Part shown: one piece after another, positions 7,801-11,329 of the stretch
How the letters are laid out: each line of letters begins with the position of its first letter
Numbering within the stretch: the stretch's first letter is position 1
Source: JBFKMV01 sp041629655
GTDB taxonomy: Bacteria > Acidobacteriota > Polarisedimenticolia > Polarisedimenticolales > Polarisedimenticolaceae
DNA: 15,038 bases
Direction of reading: 5' to 3'
NCBI GenBank assembly: GCA_041629655.1
Contig: JBFKMV010000127.1
Span: forward strand, 1 to 15,038
Notes under the pieces: model-generated
Database searches by the model: none
What the model was told of the DNA's origin: nothing
What the model saw: only the letters and a program-made list of their open reading frames with translations
Translations under genes and position numbers: made by a program

Positions 7801-9249
7801 GACGCCCGCGCCGTCGGCGAACACGAAGTCGTCCTGCCCGCTGCCGCCGGCGAGGTTCTCGATCCCGTGGAACTCGATCTCGTTGAGCCGGCCCGCGTCG
7901 AGGGCGCTCAACGTCCAGACGTTCCAGCCCCCGTCACGCCGCAGCTCGTCGTCGCCGGTTCCGCCGCCGATCTTGCGCAGCGTGCGTCCCGCCGGGCGCC
8001 CGGTGGCGTTCCCGGCGCCGATCCGCGACAGCACGGCCGGGTTGGGCACCGCGACGCTCAGCAGCGCGTCCAGCTCGCTGCCCGTTCCGACCGCGAGCAG
8101 GAACTCGTCGCGCCCGCTGCCGCCGAGCACCTCTTCGAAGCCGCCGAACACCATCTCGCCCGCGCGGCCGCGCCCGGTCTCGTAGAGCGTCCACACCTGG
8201 TCGCCGTCGGGACCCTGGAGGCGGTCGATCCCCTCGCCGCCGAACAACACGTCTCCGGCGCCGCCGGCGAGCAGGTCGTCTCCGGCACCGCCGATCAGCA
8301 CGTTGGCGCCCGCGCCACCCGTCAGCACGTCGGCGCCCGCGCCGCCCGCGGCCTCCTGGAAGCCGCTCGTCCCGCCCGTGGCCGTCGCCGCGCCGGTCTC
8401 GAGGTCCACCGTCACGCCCTGGCCGAAGAACGTGTAGTCGAGCCGGTTGCCCTCGCCGCCCCCGGCGTCCACGACGCCGCTGACCGCCGAGCCCTCGACG
8501 AACACGAACTGGTCGCGACCCGCGCCGCCGACCAGGTTCTCGATCCCGCTGAAGGCCTGCTCGTTGAGGTAGCCCTCGTCGGCCCCCGTGATGCCCCACA
8601 CGTTCTCGGCGTCGGCCCCGGTCAGCGTGTCGGCTCCCGCGCCGCCCGCGATCGTCCCGGCGACGCTGCCCTCGGCGCCGATCACGAAGCCGTCGGCGGC
8701 GCTGCCGCCCTGGAGCCCCTCGACCCCCAGGTAGCGCACGGTGCCGCCTTCGAGATCGCCCTCGCCGGCCGCGGTGAGGTTCCAGGTCGCGGCGACGTCG
8801 GGACCGATCAACGTGTTCAGGCCGCTGCCGGCGTCGAAGATCGTTCCGCCGGCGTCGATCAGGGCCTGCGCCGTGAAGGCGCTGGCGTCGATGGTCAGGT
8901 CCACGTCGTAGCCGGCGCCCTCGATTCGCGCACCGTAGCCGGCGGCGCCGGTCAGGTTGCCGAGCAGCTCCGACGCGAGCACGTTGTCGGTGCCGGTCTC
9001 GACGATCTGCAGGTTGTCCGCGTCGGTCGGGTCGAGGCGCAGCGTCAGCGCGCCGTCGGCGATCGCCGTGTAGCTCAGGTCGCCGCTGAGCAGCAGGCGC
9101 GGCTCGAGCGCCTCGAAGAGCACCCGGCGCGGGGCTCCGCTGGCGCGACGATGTCCTCGTTCAGGCCTGGCGGCGCGCTCCGGCCGCGAGCGCGGCGTGC
9201 GGACCGGCAGGATACGAGAACCGAAGAACCGACCGTACTTACGCGGCAT
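1..9249 (-). CDS. Giant LEPR-XLL RTX-like repeat protein, 3' end beyond the window
   Basis: Probable giant secreted or surface protein (adhesin or matrix type). The frame is open from ATG 9249 to position 1, giving 3083 codons with no stop, so the C-terminus and any type I secretion signal lie outside. The ATG follows a strong GGAGG (9255-9259) at 5-nt spacing. The next upstream in-frame stop is at about 9313, with no other usable start between. Residues 1-43 hold 14 Arg/Lys and no classical signal peptide. FEALEPRLLLSGDL is at 45-58. Residues ~144-1183 are eleven repeats built on TLIGPD..xxxVWNI..GxVAGVxFxGIENLxGG and DYSxxTxGVxVxLxTG, with RTX nonapeptides at ~302-344. Residues ~1356-1551, ~1795-1873 and 2484 onward carry DGF-type repeats. 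Residues ~1552-2483 are a mostly aperiodic mixture of helical and beta-like sequence. No catalytic motif was seen. Family membership follows from known LEPR-XLL and RTX-adhesin sequences; type I export is inferred from this and from the neighbouring TolC gene. Confidence 0.93.
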   Translation of the reverse strand, partial: MPRKYGRFFGSRILPVRTPRSRPERAARPERGHRRASGAPRRVLFEALEPRLLLSGDLSYTAIADGALTLRLDPTDADNLQIVETGTDNVLASELLGNLTGAAGYGARIEGAGYDVDLTIDASAFTAQALIDAGGTIFDAGSGLNTLIGPDVAATWNLTAAGEGDLEGGTVRYLGVEGLQGGSAADGFVIGAEGSVAGTIAGGAGADTLTGADAENVWGITGADEGYLNEQAFSGIENLVGGAGRDQFVFVEGSAVSGVVDAGGGEGNRLDYTFFGQGVTVDLETGAATATGGTSGFQEAAGGAGADVLTGGAGANVLIGGAGDDLLAGGAGDVLFGGEGIDRLQGPDGDQVWTLYETGRGRAGEMVFGGFEEVLGGSGRDEFLLAVGTGSELDALLSVAVPNPAVLSRIGAGNATGRPAGRTLRKIGGGTGDDELRRDGGWNVWTLSALDAGRLNEIEFHGIENLAGGSGQDDFVFADGAGVGGTVDGGAGFNTLDYGAYTSAVTVNLETGAATGTGGASGVQAVVGGQAGDTLIGPDQAAAWSLTAEDAGQVAGVSFHGIENLTGGAADDSFVLKAGAGTSGVISGGAAGTDTLSYAAWTAGVTIDLATGAATGTGGFAGIERVIGGAGANVLRGPDADALWSIEGLNRGNVAGMAFQGFGGLAGGAGIDTFALADGAGLTGSISGADVLDYSAWTTGVTVDLAAGTATGTGGLSGLGELRGSGAADTLIGPDAATVWNITGPDAGDVAGVAFSGIENLAGGTGVDRFALGDGARVSGTIAGADVLDYSGRSTGVSVNLETGELTDVAAVTGLGELRGSGAADTLIGPDAATVWNITGPDAGDVAGVAFSGIENLVGGTGLDRFAMADGGSLSGSIAGADVLDYSGRTTGVSVNLETGAATDVGGISGLGELRGSAALDTLTGPDTDAVWSIGAPDAGHVAGVSFSGIENLAGGAGDDSFVFADGAGIGGTIAGGAGLNALNYSAWTSGVRVSLGAGEGTGTTGISGIGDVIGGAGADTLVGPDADSVWNIVALNRGSVAGVSFQGIENLSGGSGADRFALADGARVSGVIDGGSGADTLDYAAYSSGIIVDLGTGQASSTGGIAGIEDVAGGAGQDELVGPLEDSAWTIDAPNAGEVGGVTFRGFENLTGAADNEDTFTFAAGWGLSGFVEGGAAGFDSVIVEGGPYDTVEHIATGPDSGITHYDGNTLTYAGMEPFSSNAPSNDLILTYRDDLSEVLTLRNDPTTGKMRVDSDVSEDVDFVVPTNTLTIRAQGGTDRIIVDSFDPAFDANNTDLFLEGGAGDDVYEFVGGPFLTPSSQTIQFIDVRLKNNPNVDFAAERHVGQVDFTDVAMADTIKRDDGNNWATDGFANGQIIEVKGAGANNGFYTIANVSGDTLTLSAADSLTTAANVAGVTVQVHEIKRAAGSFVTDGFRAGQTVMVTDSASNNKTFTIKSLTASRLKLEPGVGMTQELAAAGVKIKANDEIKRSVGTWAADGFVADHDVIVVGSTSNDPAFMYQVDRVDGLFLVLNGKELLDDETASNIQVFSGLDIQAGTDVTITDSGGSADKLDFGSFPGLLTLAADGTITATKGGVIVHSGVEGFVLNDTVRKIDLTNSLAGKPLDALKRGLQKFEDWTGKLQDFGELAESLAALAGNVGININVGQALDLVESINQLRVEVKNFVDGIPVVTSGDLIDFLQGLAKSAISHLDFGIIGDVLSPDISGANKLFEFDLEVDVAGAGSVVDTISATVNNLPALVRDLNTQLAAKFPNADATGSRLLALLKSEVASLSGNPILQFAGNTITRKSGSWTDDGFQNGQDIFVVLTNGGNDGQYRISNRTATTLTVTLPGGGPVNFLAGDNPVSGVLVVADPVRFAIQAIDDKVDAFRTAAGNANAENFLGFASSLKETLTDKVAELDPLSIAIAPGVQLRVDFGGGGTPELRFDIDYSASRSTGFGIDFGAEASEQGFSFDIDTEINLATQLIADMALGIKFEADPKFFLDFTELSVDATASANPFNAAVSVGFLGADIVGGNISLDASVDVDFDAGKNGVGITEADLDAALTTIVDDLDPKTAFDLTANLPVQVRSGLNFNPAAVAVTVSTLDPFVGGDLDIDFTANFSDLLNFNKLSASTVLGLLGQLRDFLGGVSESELFTVFDIPFAKAALNKVFDLADAVGDAVLFDDGDDGTDTTNKLAVDLDRSLSNGFADFELTKLVRAEADGGFLTFIADDPSVTGITVKNISDLGQLGFNHNQTADANGIVKAANAFAQAQGRLTGDVEFKLEVQTTSGLKPAEFKITVADTMENEGLGNDIQKLLDGNNAPTFATAQEMKAKLVQLVNRLLDQFGLGTVEYEPTDEILSYQLNFEHELFKLETPIDFALDLGPVGEVGTTGSPFIKLGGDVEFSVTLGIFLGEAPGDKIQGTDALTTLNSVDVLPDVIKTEYALMPGSPPSAALTGAPELRFEDAGGTLTPDKTTGALPQLVFLSGTKQIQVNRFDGGNWANDGFRQGQRITVAGTSSNNGTFNISAVAGNKLTVAESLTDETKTGARVTGPAPMLEGNAKLTFASGANTIARSEGNWETDGFAVNQLISITGTENNDGTYKISAISLDKLTLTVNGPLANEADVAGAEVFVPDTIKRLAGNWSTDNFKPGQLIEISGNDAKSNRRTYLVTAIVESNSVLALSSASQATDETIAASSDVAIKGGQIVRLSGDAVLRIDEVEQAGLSLTFEHIELASPATTQLQFQNDGDADKITRDTGSWTTDGFEVGQTIRVEGSKRNNGSYTVDAISVDGKTLTLTADDELVSVFMSGTPQLTFTDNGVNPDTIARDTGNWITDGFRVGMKINVKNTGGGNDGSYTIGAIASDGLTVTLDALDSVSNQSNVSGVKVVEADIAVTSRDTITRAAGDWFADGFRENMRIEFTAGSALNMGKYKIEEISSNGRTLILVETDALADEAPGGAVTAKAAYEATVLQAPDSVNFPFVSPTGDNNSLLDLTVDIDSALDEAGLGQRMQASVDGTRLVLTAAVAMAGGPELSFADAGATITRDAGSWKDDGFEAGHRITVAGSSDNDGIYTIA
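1801..4596 (-). other. Central aperiodic region of the giant protein
   Basis: Apart from the lone DGF unit at 3631-3867, this ~930-residue stretch lacks tandem repeats. It alternates amphipathic helix-like segments (LAESLAALAGNVGININ, VNRLLDQFGLG) with long Asp/Ala/Phe-rich beta-like strands (FSFDIDTEINLATQL, GNISLDASVDVDFDAG, GGDVEFSVTLGIFLG). The same flavour of sequence is known in the middle of other LEPR-XLL giants, but I recognise no named domain or active site. Confidence 0.5.
3631..3867 (-). repeat. Array B, single isolated DGF repeat unit
   Basis: One unit begins 'SGNPILQFAGNTITRKSGSW' (Trp codon at 3810), continues 'DDGFQNGQDIFVV' and 'NDGQYRISN', and ends near 'VSGVLVV'. It stands alone between two stretches of non-repetitive central sequence, 954 bp from the preceding unit and 2076 bp from the next. 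Confidence 0.75.
4597..5184 (-). repeat. Array B, first cluster: three DGF repeat units
   Basis: Three units of about 64-65 residues have their Trp (or substituted) codons at 5151, 4959 and 4764. The pattern is 'IKRxxGxWxxDGFxxGQxIxVxGxxxNNGxYTI', then a hydrophobic 'LTLxxxxxL' strand and 'AxVAGVxV'. The second unit has Phe for the Trp, and the third ends irregularly near 4600. This family is distinct in sequence from array A. I know of no assigned function for it. Confidence 0.8.
6490..7106 (-). repeat. Nearly identical 288-291-bp tandem DNA repeats inside array A
   Basis: About 100 bp at 7006-7106 recurs at 6715-6815, offset by 291 bp, with only a handful of mismatches. Much of 6781-6911 recurs at 6490-6620. 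Both encode 'SGAADTLIGPDAATVWNIT' or close variants, 'LGELRGS' and 'VLDYSGRxTGVSVNLETG'. These middle units are more alike in DNA than the flanking ones, pointing to recent duplication or gene conversion within the array. Confidence 0.75.
8218..8346 (-). repeat. RTX calcium-binding nonapeptide run
   Basis: Residues ~302-344 form consecutive GGxGxDxLx-type units, including GGAGADVLT, GGAGANVLI and GGAGDDLLA, followed by a shortened GGAGDVLF and GGEGIDRL. This is the classic hemolysin-type calcium-binding signature. It is the only clear run of canonical nonapeptides in the visible part of the protein and lies inside the enlarged second unit of array A. It supports calcium-dependent folding after export. 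Confidence 0.85.
9076..9117 (-). other. LEPR-XLL motif in the giant protein N-terminus
   Basis: Residues 45-58 read FEALEPRLLLSGDL, the hallmark short motif found near the N-terminus of many very large repeat proteins of Proteobacteria and Planctomycetes. It follows a basic, Pro/Arg-rich leader and directly precedes the first beta-rich segment. Its function is not established; position and conservation suggest targeting or sorting, which is inference. Confidence 0.9.
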
Positions 9250-9254
9250 GACCC

Positions 9255-9259
9255 CCTCC
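9255..9259 (-). promoter_or_regulatory. Strong ribosome binding site of the giant gene
   Basis: On the minus strand GGAGG, inside GGAGGGGG, sits 5 nt before ATG 9249. It is the best Shine-Dalgarno sequence seen in the window and it fixes the start codon of the giant protein. Confidence 0.8.
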
Positions 9260-9506
9260 GTAGCGACACACGTCGCCCGTCCCGGGAGAAGCAGGGATTT
9301 GGAAGGACGTGCTCAGGAACCCCCCACACCCCGAAAAAACAAAAACTTGAGGCTTTTTTACGGCCAATGAGACCCTGGGTGGTATCGGAGAAACCCTGAT
9401 TCGGCGGGAGCAAAAGGCCGAGACAGGACCGTCGCACGACGGTCCGGCGCGAAACGGAGCGACAGGCTCAAATTCCTAAACGGGATTCCGGCGGTCTGGG
9501 AGGCGG
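9260..9506 (-). promoter_or_regulatory. Upstream region of the giant gene with an AT-rich island
   Basis: About 250 bp separate the response-regulator stop from the giant gene RBS. Besides the hairpin at 9426-9445, an AT-rich island at 9334-9360 (A6 and A5 runs on one side, T7 on the other) stands out sharply in very GC-rich DNA. That is typical of a promoter or UP-element region. I found no convincing sigma70 -35/-10 pair. No small gene is seen here. That transcription of the giant gene starts in this region is inference. Confidence 0.4.
9426..9445 (-). terminator. Possible terminator hairpin after the response-regulator gene
   Basis: GGACCGTC and GACGGTCC form a perfect 8-bp stem with a 4-nt loop, about 60 bp past the response-regulator stop and ~180 bp before the giant gene. 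On the minus strand it is followed by only a weak T-rich stretch (CCTTTTG), so it is a poor intrinsic terminator and could instead attenuate read-through into the giant gene. Confidence 0.35.
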
Positions 9507-10172
9507 TCAGCCCTCGATGGAGGTCAACCCCTGTCGGATCGCGTATTTGGTCAGGCCGGCCAGGCTGCGCACCCCGAGCTTCTCCATCACGTGCTCGCGG
9601 TGGGTGCTGATGGTCTTGACGCTCAGCCGCAGCCGCTGCGCGATCTCCTTGGTCGAGCGTCCCTCGGCGATCAGCTGCAGCACCTCGCGCTCGCGCGTGG
9701 TCAGCGTCGAGAACGCCGAGGCCTCGGAGTCCGAGCGTCGCGTCGCGATGTAGTCCTCCACGACGGTGCCCGCGATCGTGGGCGAGAGGTAGGTCATGTT
9801 CTGGCGCACCGTCCGGATCGCCTTGACCAGCTCCTCGGAGCTGTTCTCCTTGACCAGGTAGCCCGCGGCTCCCGCCTCCAGGGCCGCGGCCAGGAAGCGC
9901 TTCTCCGAGTGCATCGACAGGCAGATCACCTTGATGCCCTTGAGCTCGGCGGTGATGCGGCGGGTCGCCTCGATCCCGTTCATGCCCGGGATCGAGACGT
10001 CCATGATCACCACGTGCGGCATCCGGTCGCGCGCGATACGCAGCGCCTCGAGACCGTCCACGGCCGTGCCGACGACGCTGATCCCAGGTTGCCGCTCCAG
10101 GAACGCGCGCAGCCCGTCCAGCAGCACGCGGTGGTCGTCCACCAGCAGGACGCGGGTGCCGTTACCGTCCAC
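9507..10172 (-). CDS. NarL/FixJ-type response regulator
   Basis: DNA-binding response regulator, 221 residues, the normal length for this family. The receiver domain spans ~6-122: acidic pair D12-D13, phosphoacceptor D58 (VVIMD), switch residue S86 (VICLS) and conserved K108 (GYLVK), so all key residues are intact. A LuxR-type helix-turn-helix covers ~152-211, with LTTREREVLQLIAEG and KEIAQRLRLSVKTISTHREHVMEKLGV. The start is GTG at 10172 with a GAGG about 7 nt upstream. It overlaps the kinase stop by 11 bp, indicating translational coupling and a cognate pair. It lies directly upstream of the giant gene and on the same strand. Regulation of that gene or of the divergent export operon is inferred from position only. 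Confidence 0.92.
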   Translation of the reverse strand: MDGNGTRVLLVDDHRVLLDGLRAFLERQPGISVVGTAVDGLEALRIARDRMPHVVIMDVSIPGMNGIEATRRITAELKGIKVICLSMHSEKRFLAAALEAGAAGYLVKENSSEELVKAIRTVRQNMTYLSPTIAGTVVEDYIATRRSDSEASAFSTLTTREREVLQLIAEGRSTKEIAQRLRLSVKTISTHREHVMEKLGVRSLAGLTKYAIRQGLTSIEG

Positions 10173-10917
10173 CGGCGGCCTCGGGAGAACGGCGCGGCGT
10201 CCCGACGGGCGCCGTGAGCACGACCCGGGTCCCGCGGCCGGGGCGGGACTCGATCTCCAGCCGGCCGCCCACGCCGCGCAGCCCCTCGCCCGCGCTGAGC
10301 AGGCCGTAACCGCCCTCGGGACCGCGATTGACGCGCACGGCGAGGGGATCGAACCCGACGCCGTCGTCGGCCACCTCGACCCGGACCGCCGCGGCGACGC
10401 GACGCGCCGTGACCGTCGCCGTGCGGGCCCGCGCGTGCTTGATCACGTTGAACAGCGACTCGCGCGCGGCCTGGAAGATCAGGATTCCGGCGTCCTCGTC
10501 CAGCGGCTTGGCCCCGTCGTCGCTGGCGAAGCGGATCCGCAACCCGTTCCGCCGCCCGAGGTCCTCGCAGAGCTGCTCCAGGGCGGCATCGAGGCCGAGC
10601 TCGCGGAGCACGGGCGAGCCCAGCTCGAAGGTCATCGAGCGGGTCGCCCGGATCGCCTCGTCCAGCAGCGCCCGCACCGCCTCGACGACCCGGGCGCTGT
10701 CGGGGTCGTCGTCGCGGATCGCAAGCTCCGCCAGGTGCAGGCGCGCCGTGGCGAGCAGCGAGCCGACGTGATCGTGAAGGCCCGAGGCGATGCGGCGGCG
10801 CTCGCGCTCGCCGGAGAGGGCGAGCTTCGCGGCGAGACTCGCCAGGTCGGCGCGACGCGACCGGGAGTCGCTCCGCGCGCCACCCGCTCGAGTCGTGAGG
10901 TCCCGCGAGTTCTCCAT
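10162..10917 (-). CDS. Soluble HisKA_3-type sensor histidine kinase
   Basis: Cytoplasmic histidine kinase, 251 residues from ATG 10917. GTG 10926 is in frame but its AGGG lies only 1 nt away, whereas the same AGGG is 10 nt from the ATG, so the ATG is preferred. Residues 1-~35 are short and polar, with no membrane helix, PAS or GAF domain. The dimerisation/phosphoacceptor helix contains ERERRRIASGLHDHVGS with His48. The HATPase domain has the N-box RESLFNVIKHARA (Asn157), the G-box VADDGVGFDP (Asp185) and GYGLLSAGEGLRGVGG. In HisKA_3 kinases the phosphatase motif DxxxQ follows the His; here it is DHVGS, with Ser in place of Gln. It forms an operon with the downstream response regulator. The input signal is unknown and may come from a partner protein. 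Confidence 0.92.
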   Translation of the reverse strand: MENSRDLTTRAGGARSDSRSRRADLASLAAKLALSGERERRRIASGLHDHVGSLLATARLHLAELAIRDDDPDSARVVEAVRALLDEAIRATRSMTFELGSPVLRELGLDAALEQLCEDLGRRNGLRIRFASDDGAKPLDEDAGILIFQAARESLFNVIKHARARTATVTARRVAAAVRVEVADDGVGFDPLAVRVNRGPEGGYGLLSAGEGLRGVGGRLEIESRPGRGTRVVLTAPVGTPRRSPEAAGGR

Positions 10918-11027
10918 CGTGATCACGCCCTGGTGCCGAGACTCGCCGGACTGGATCGCTCCTCCGCGTCGGGCGGTTCCGAGCTGCCGGTCCGGGTCGG
11001 ATTTTTTCTGAGTTGAGTCTTGGTCTC

Positions 11028-11055
11028 TTTACACCCGCCGCTTGCGGATTGTCAA
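11028..11055 (-). promoter_or_regulatory. Sigma70-like promoter of the kinase/regulator operon
   Basis: On the minus strand a perfect TTGACA (-35, 11050-11055) is followed after 16 bp by TGTAAA (-10, 11028-11033, 4 of 6 matches). The kinase ATG is about 110 bp further on. The spacer contains the small palindrome CCGCAAGCGG. It is the best promoter match in the window. Confidence 0.5.
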
Positions 11056-11064
11056 GCAACATCT

Positions 11065-11089
11065 GCACTAAGCCTTCGATTCGTAGTGC
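11065..11089. promoter_or_regulatory. Inverted repeat GCACTA-N13-TAGTGC, possible operator
   Basis: Six-base arms GCACTA (11065-11070) and TAGTGC (11084-11089) lie just upstream of the kinase -35 box, at a distance suited to an activator site, and in the region shared with the divergent tolC-type operon. The binding protein is unknown; the linked response regulator is a candidate by position. Confidence 0.35.
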
Positions 11090-11206
11090 GTTAGGCGCGA
11101 GCGCCACGACGCGGCGCCGCTCCGCGAGGGCGCGCCGGCGCCGATCGCTGCGCGGTCGTTTTTCTCGGGTTTCTGGTAACGACGACCGCTCGGAGCGGCG
11201 GGCGGA

Positions 11207-11235
11207 TTGACGCCCACGGGACCCCGTGGTAAGAA
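11207..11235 (+). promoter_or_regulatory. Candidate promoter of the export operon with a palindromic spacer
   Basis: TTGACG (11207-11212, 5 of 6 to the -35 consensus) is followed by a 17-bp spacer and TAAGAA (11230-11235, a weak -10), preceded by TG at 11227-11228 as in extended -10 promoters. The spacer is almost entirely the 16-bp palindrome CCACGGGACCCCGTGG (11214-11229, 7-bp arms). A protein bound there would directly control the promoter. The 5' leader would be about 90 nt. Confidence 0.35.
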
Positions 11236-11262
11236 CCGGTGCTGCTGTCAGTTACGGAGATT

Positions 11263-11278
11263 CCGGGCGCTCGCCCGG
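11263..11278 (+). other. Leader hairpin ahead of the TolC-type gene
   Basis: CCGGGC-GCTC-GCCCGG forms a 6-bp GC stem with a 4-nt loop. A pyrimidine stretch with TTTT follows at about 11294, some 50 nt before the start codon. It could act as a weak attenuator or simply reflect high GC content. Confidence 0.25.
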
Positions 11279-11329
11279 CCGGGCGGGGCCTCCTTTTCCC
11301 TTCCCGAAACTGCCCCAGGGGGTGGAACG

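Larger units (their letters stand above)
5701..8820 (-). repeat. Array A: eleven ~95-100-residue hemolysin-type repeats
   Basis: Each unit contains a conserved Trp in a 'GPDxxxxWxI' block, then 'GxVAGVxFxGIENLxGG', 'DxFxxADGAxVSGxIxGG', 'LDYSxxTxGVxVxLxTGxATGTGG' and 'ISGIxxVxGG'. The Trp codons start at 8784, 8598, 8193, 7917, 7620, 7320, 7035, 6744, 6456, 6159 and 5862. Spacing settles to 285-300 bp from the fifth unit on. The first units are irregular: unit 1 to 2 is only 186 bp, and unit 2 to 3 is lengthened to 405 bp by RTX nonapeptides. The last unit degenerates around 5760-5701. Such Gly/Asp-rich repeats usually form calcium-stabilised beta-solenoid-like rods in RTX adhesins; that fold is inferred here. 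Confidence 0.85.
10918..11329. promoter_or_regulatory. Divergent intergenic region between the kinase and export operons
   Basis: About 410 bp without a credible gene. It carries the kinase promoter (11028-11055), the GCACTA/TAGTGC inverted repeat, short GC palindromes such as GGCGC-GA-GCGCC (11094-11105) and GCGGCGCCGC (11111-11120), a distant 8-bp pair GCGGTCGT/ACGACCGC (11152-11159 and 11182-11189), the candidate export promoter and a leader hairpin. Short open frames here have no family resemblance and no sensible codon pattern. Confidence 0.6.

Noticed and set aside
5701..8820. CRISPR array or mobile-element repeats
   Set aside because: Repeat period (~290 bp), in-frame coding and protein-level conservation show coding tandem repeats. 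No short identical direct repeats with unique spacers, no transposase and no terminal inverted repeats were seen.
9334..9360. Sigma28-like promoter (TCAAGTTT on the minus strand)
   Set aside because: The upstream half matches, but no GCCGATAA-like box follows at the proper spacing; the sequence there is GGGTGTGG.
52..9399. 3115-residue plus-strand open frame
   Set aside because: It is the exact codon-aligned complement of the giant gene, has an Arg/Val/Asp-rich composition without domain sense, and begins without a ribosome binding site. The minus-strand frame shows clear LEPR-XLL, RTX and repeat motifs.
9075..9437. Minus-strand open frame covering the start of the giant gene
   Set aside because: It lies in a different frame, crosses the intergenic region and lacks any family similarity. 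The strong RBS and LEPR-XLL motif fix the other frame.
9591..11016. Plus-strand open frames over the two-component genes
   Set aside because: They are antisense to well-conserved kinase and regulator domains and lack domain content.
11013..11210. 65-residue plus-strand open frame in the divergent region
   Set aside because: It overlaps the kinase promoter, is Arg/Ser-rich as random GC-rich sequence would be, and has no recognisable motif.
11207..11329. N-terminal extension of the TolC-type protein to TTG 11207
   Set aside because: The added 41 residues precede a normal signal peptide and overlap the putative promoter; ATG 11330 has a purine-rich RBS.
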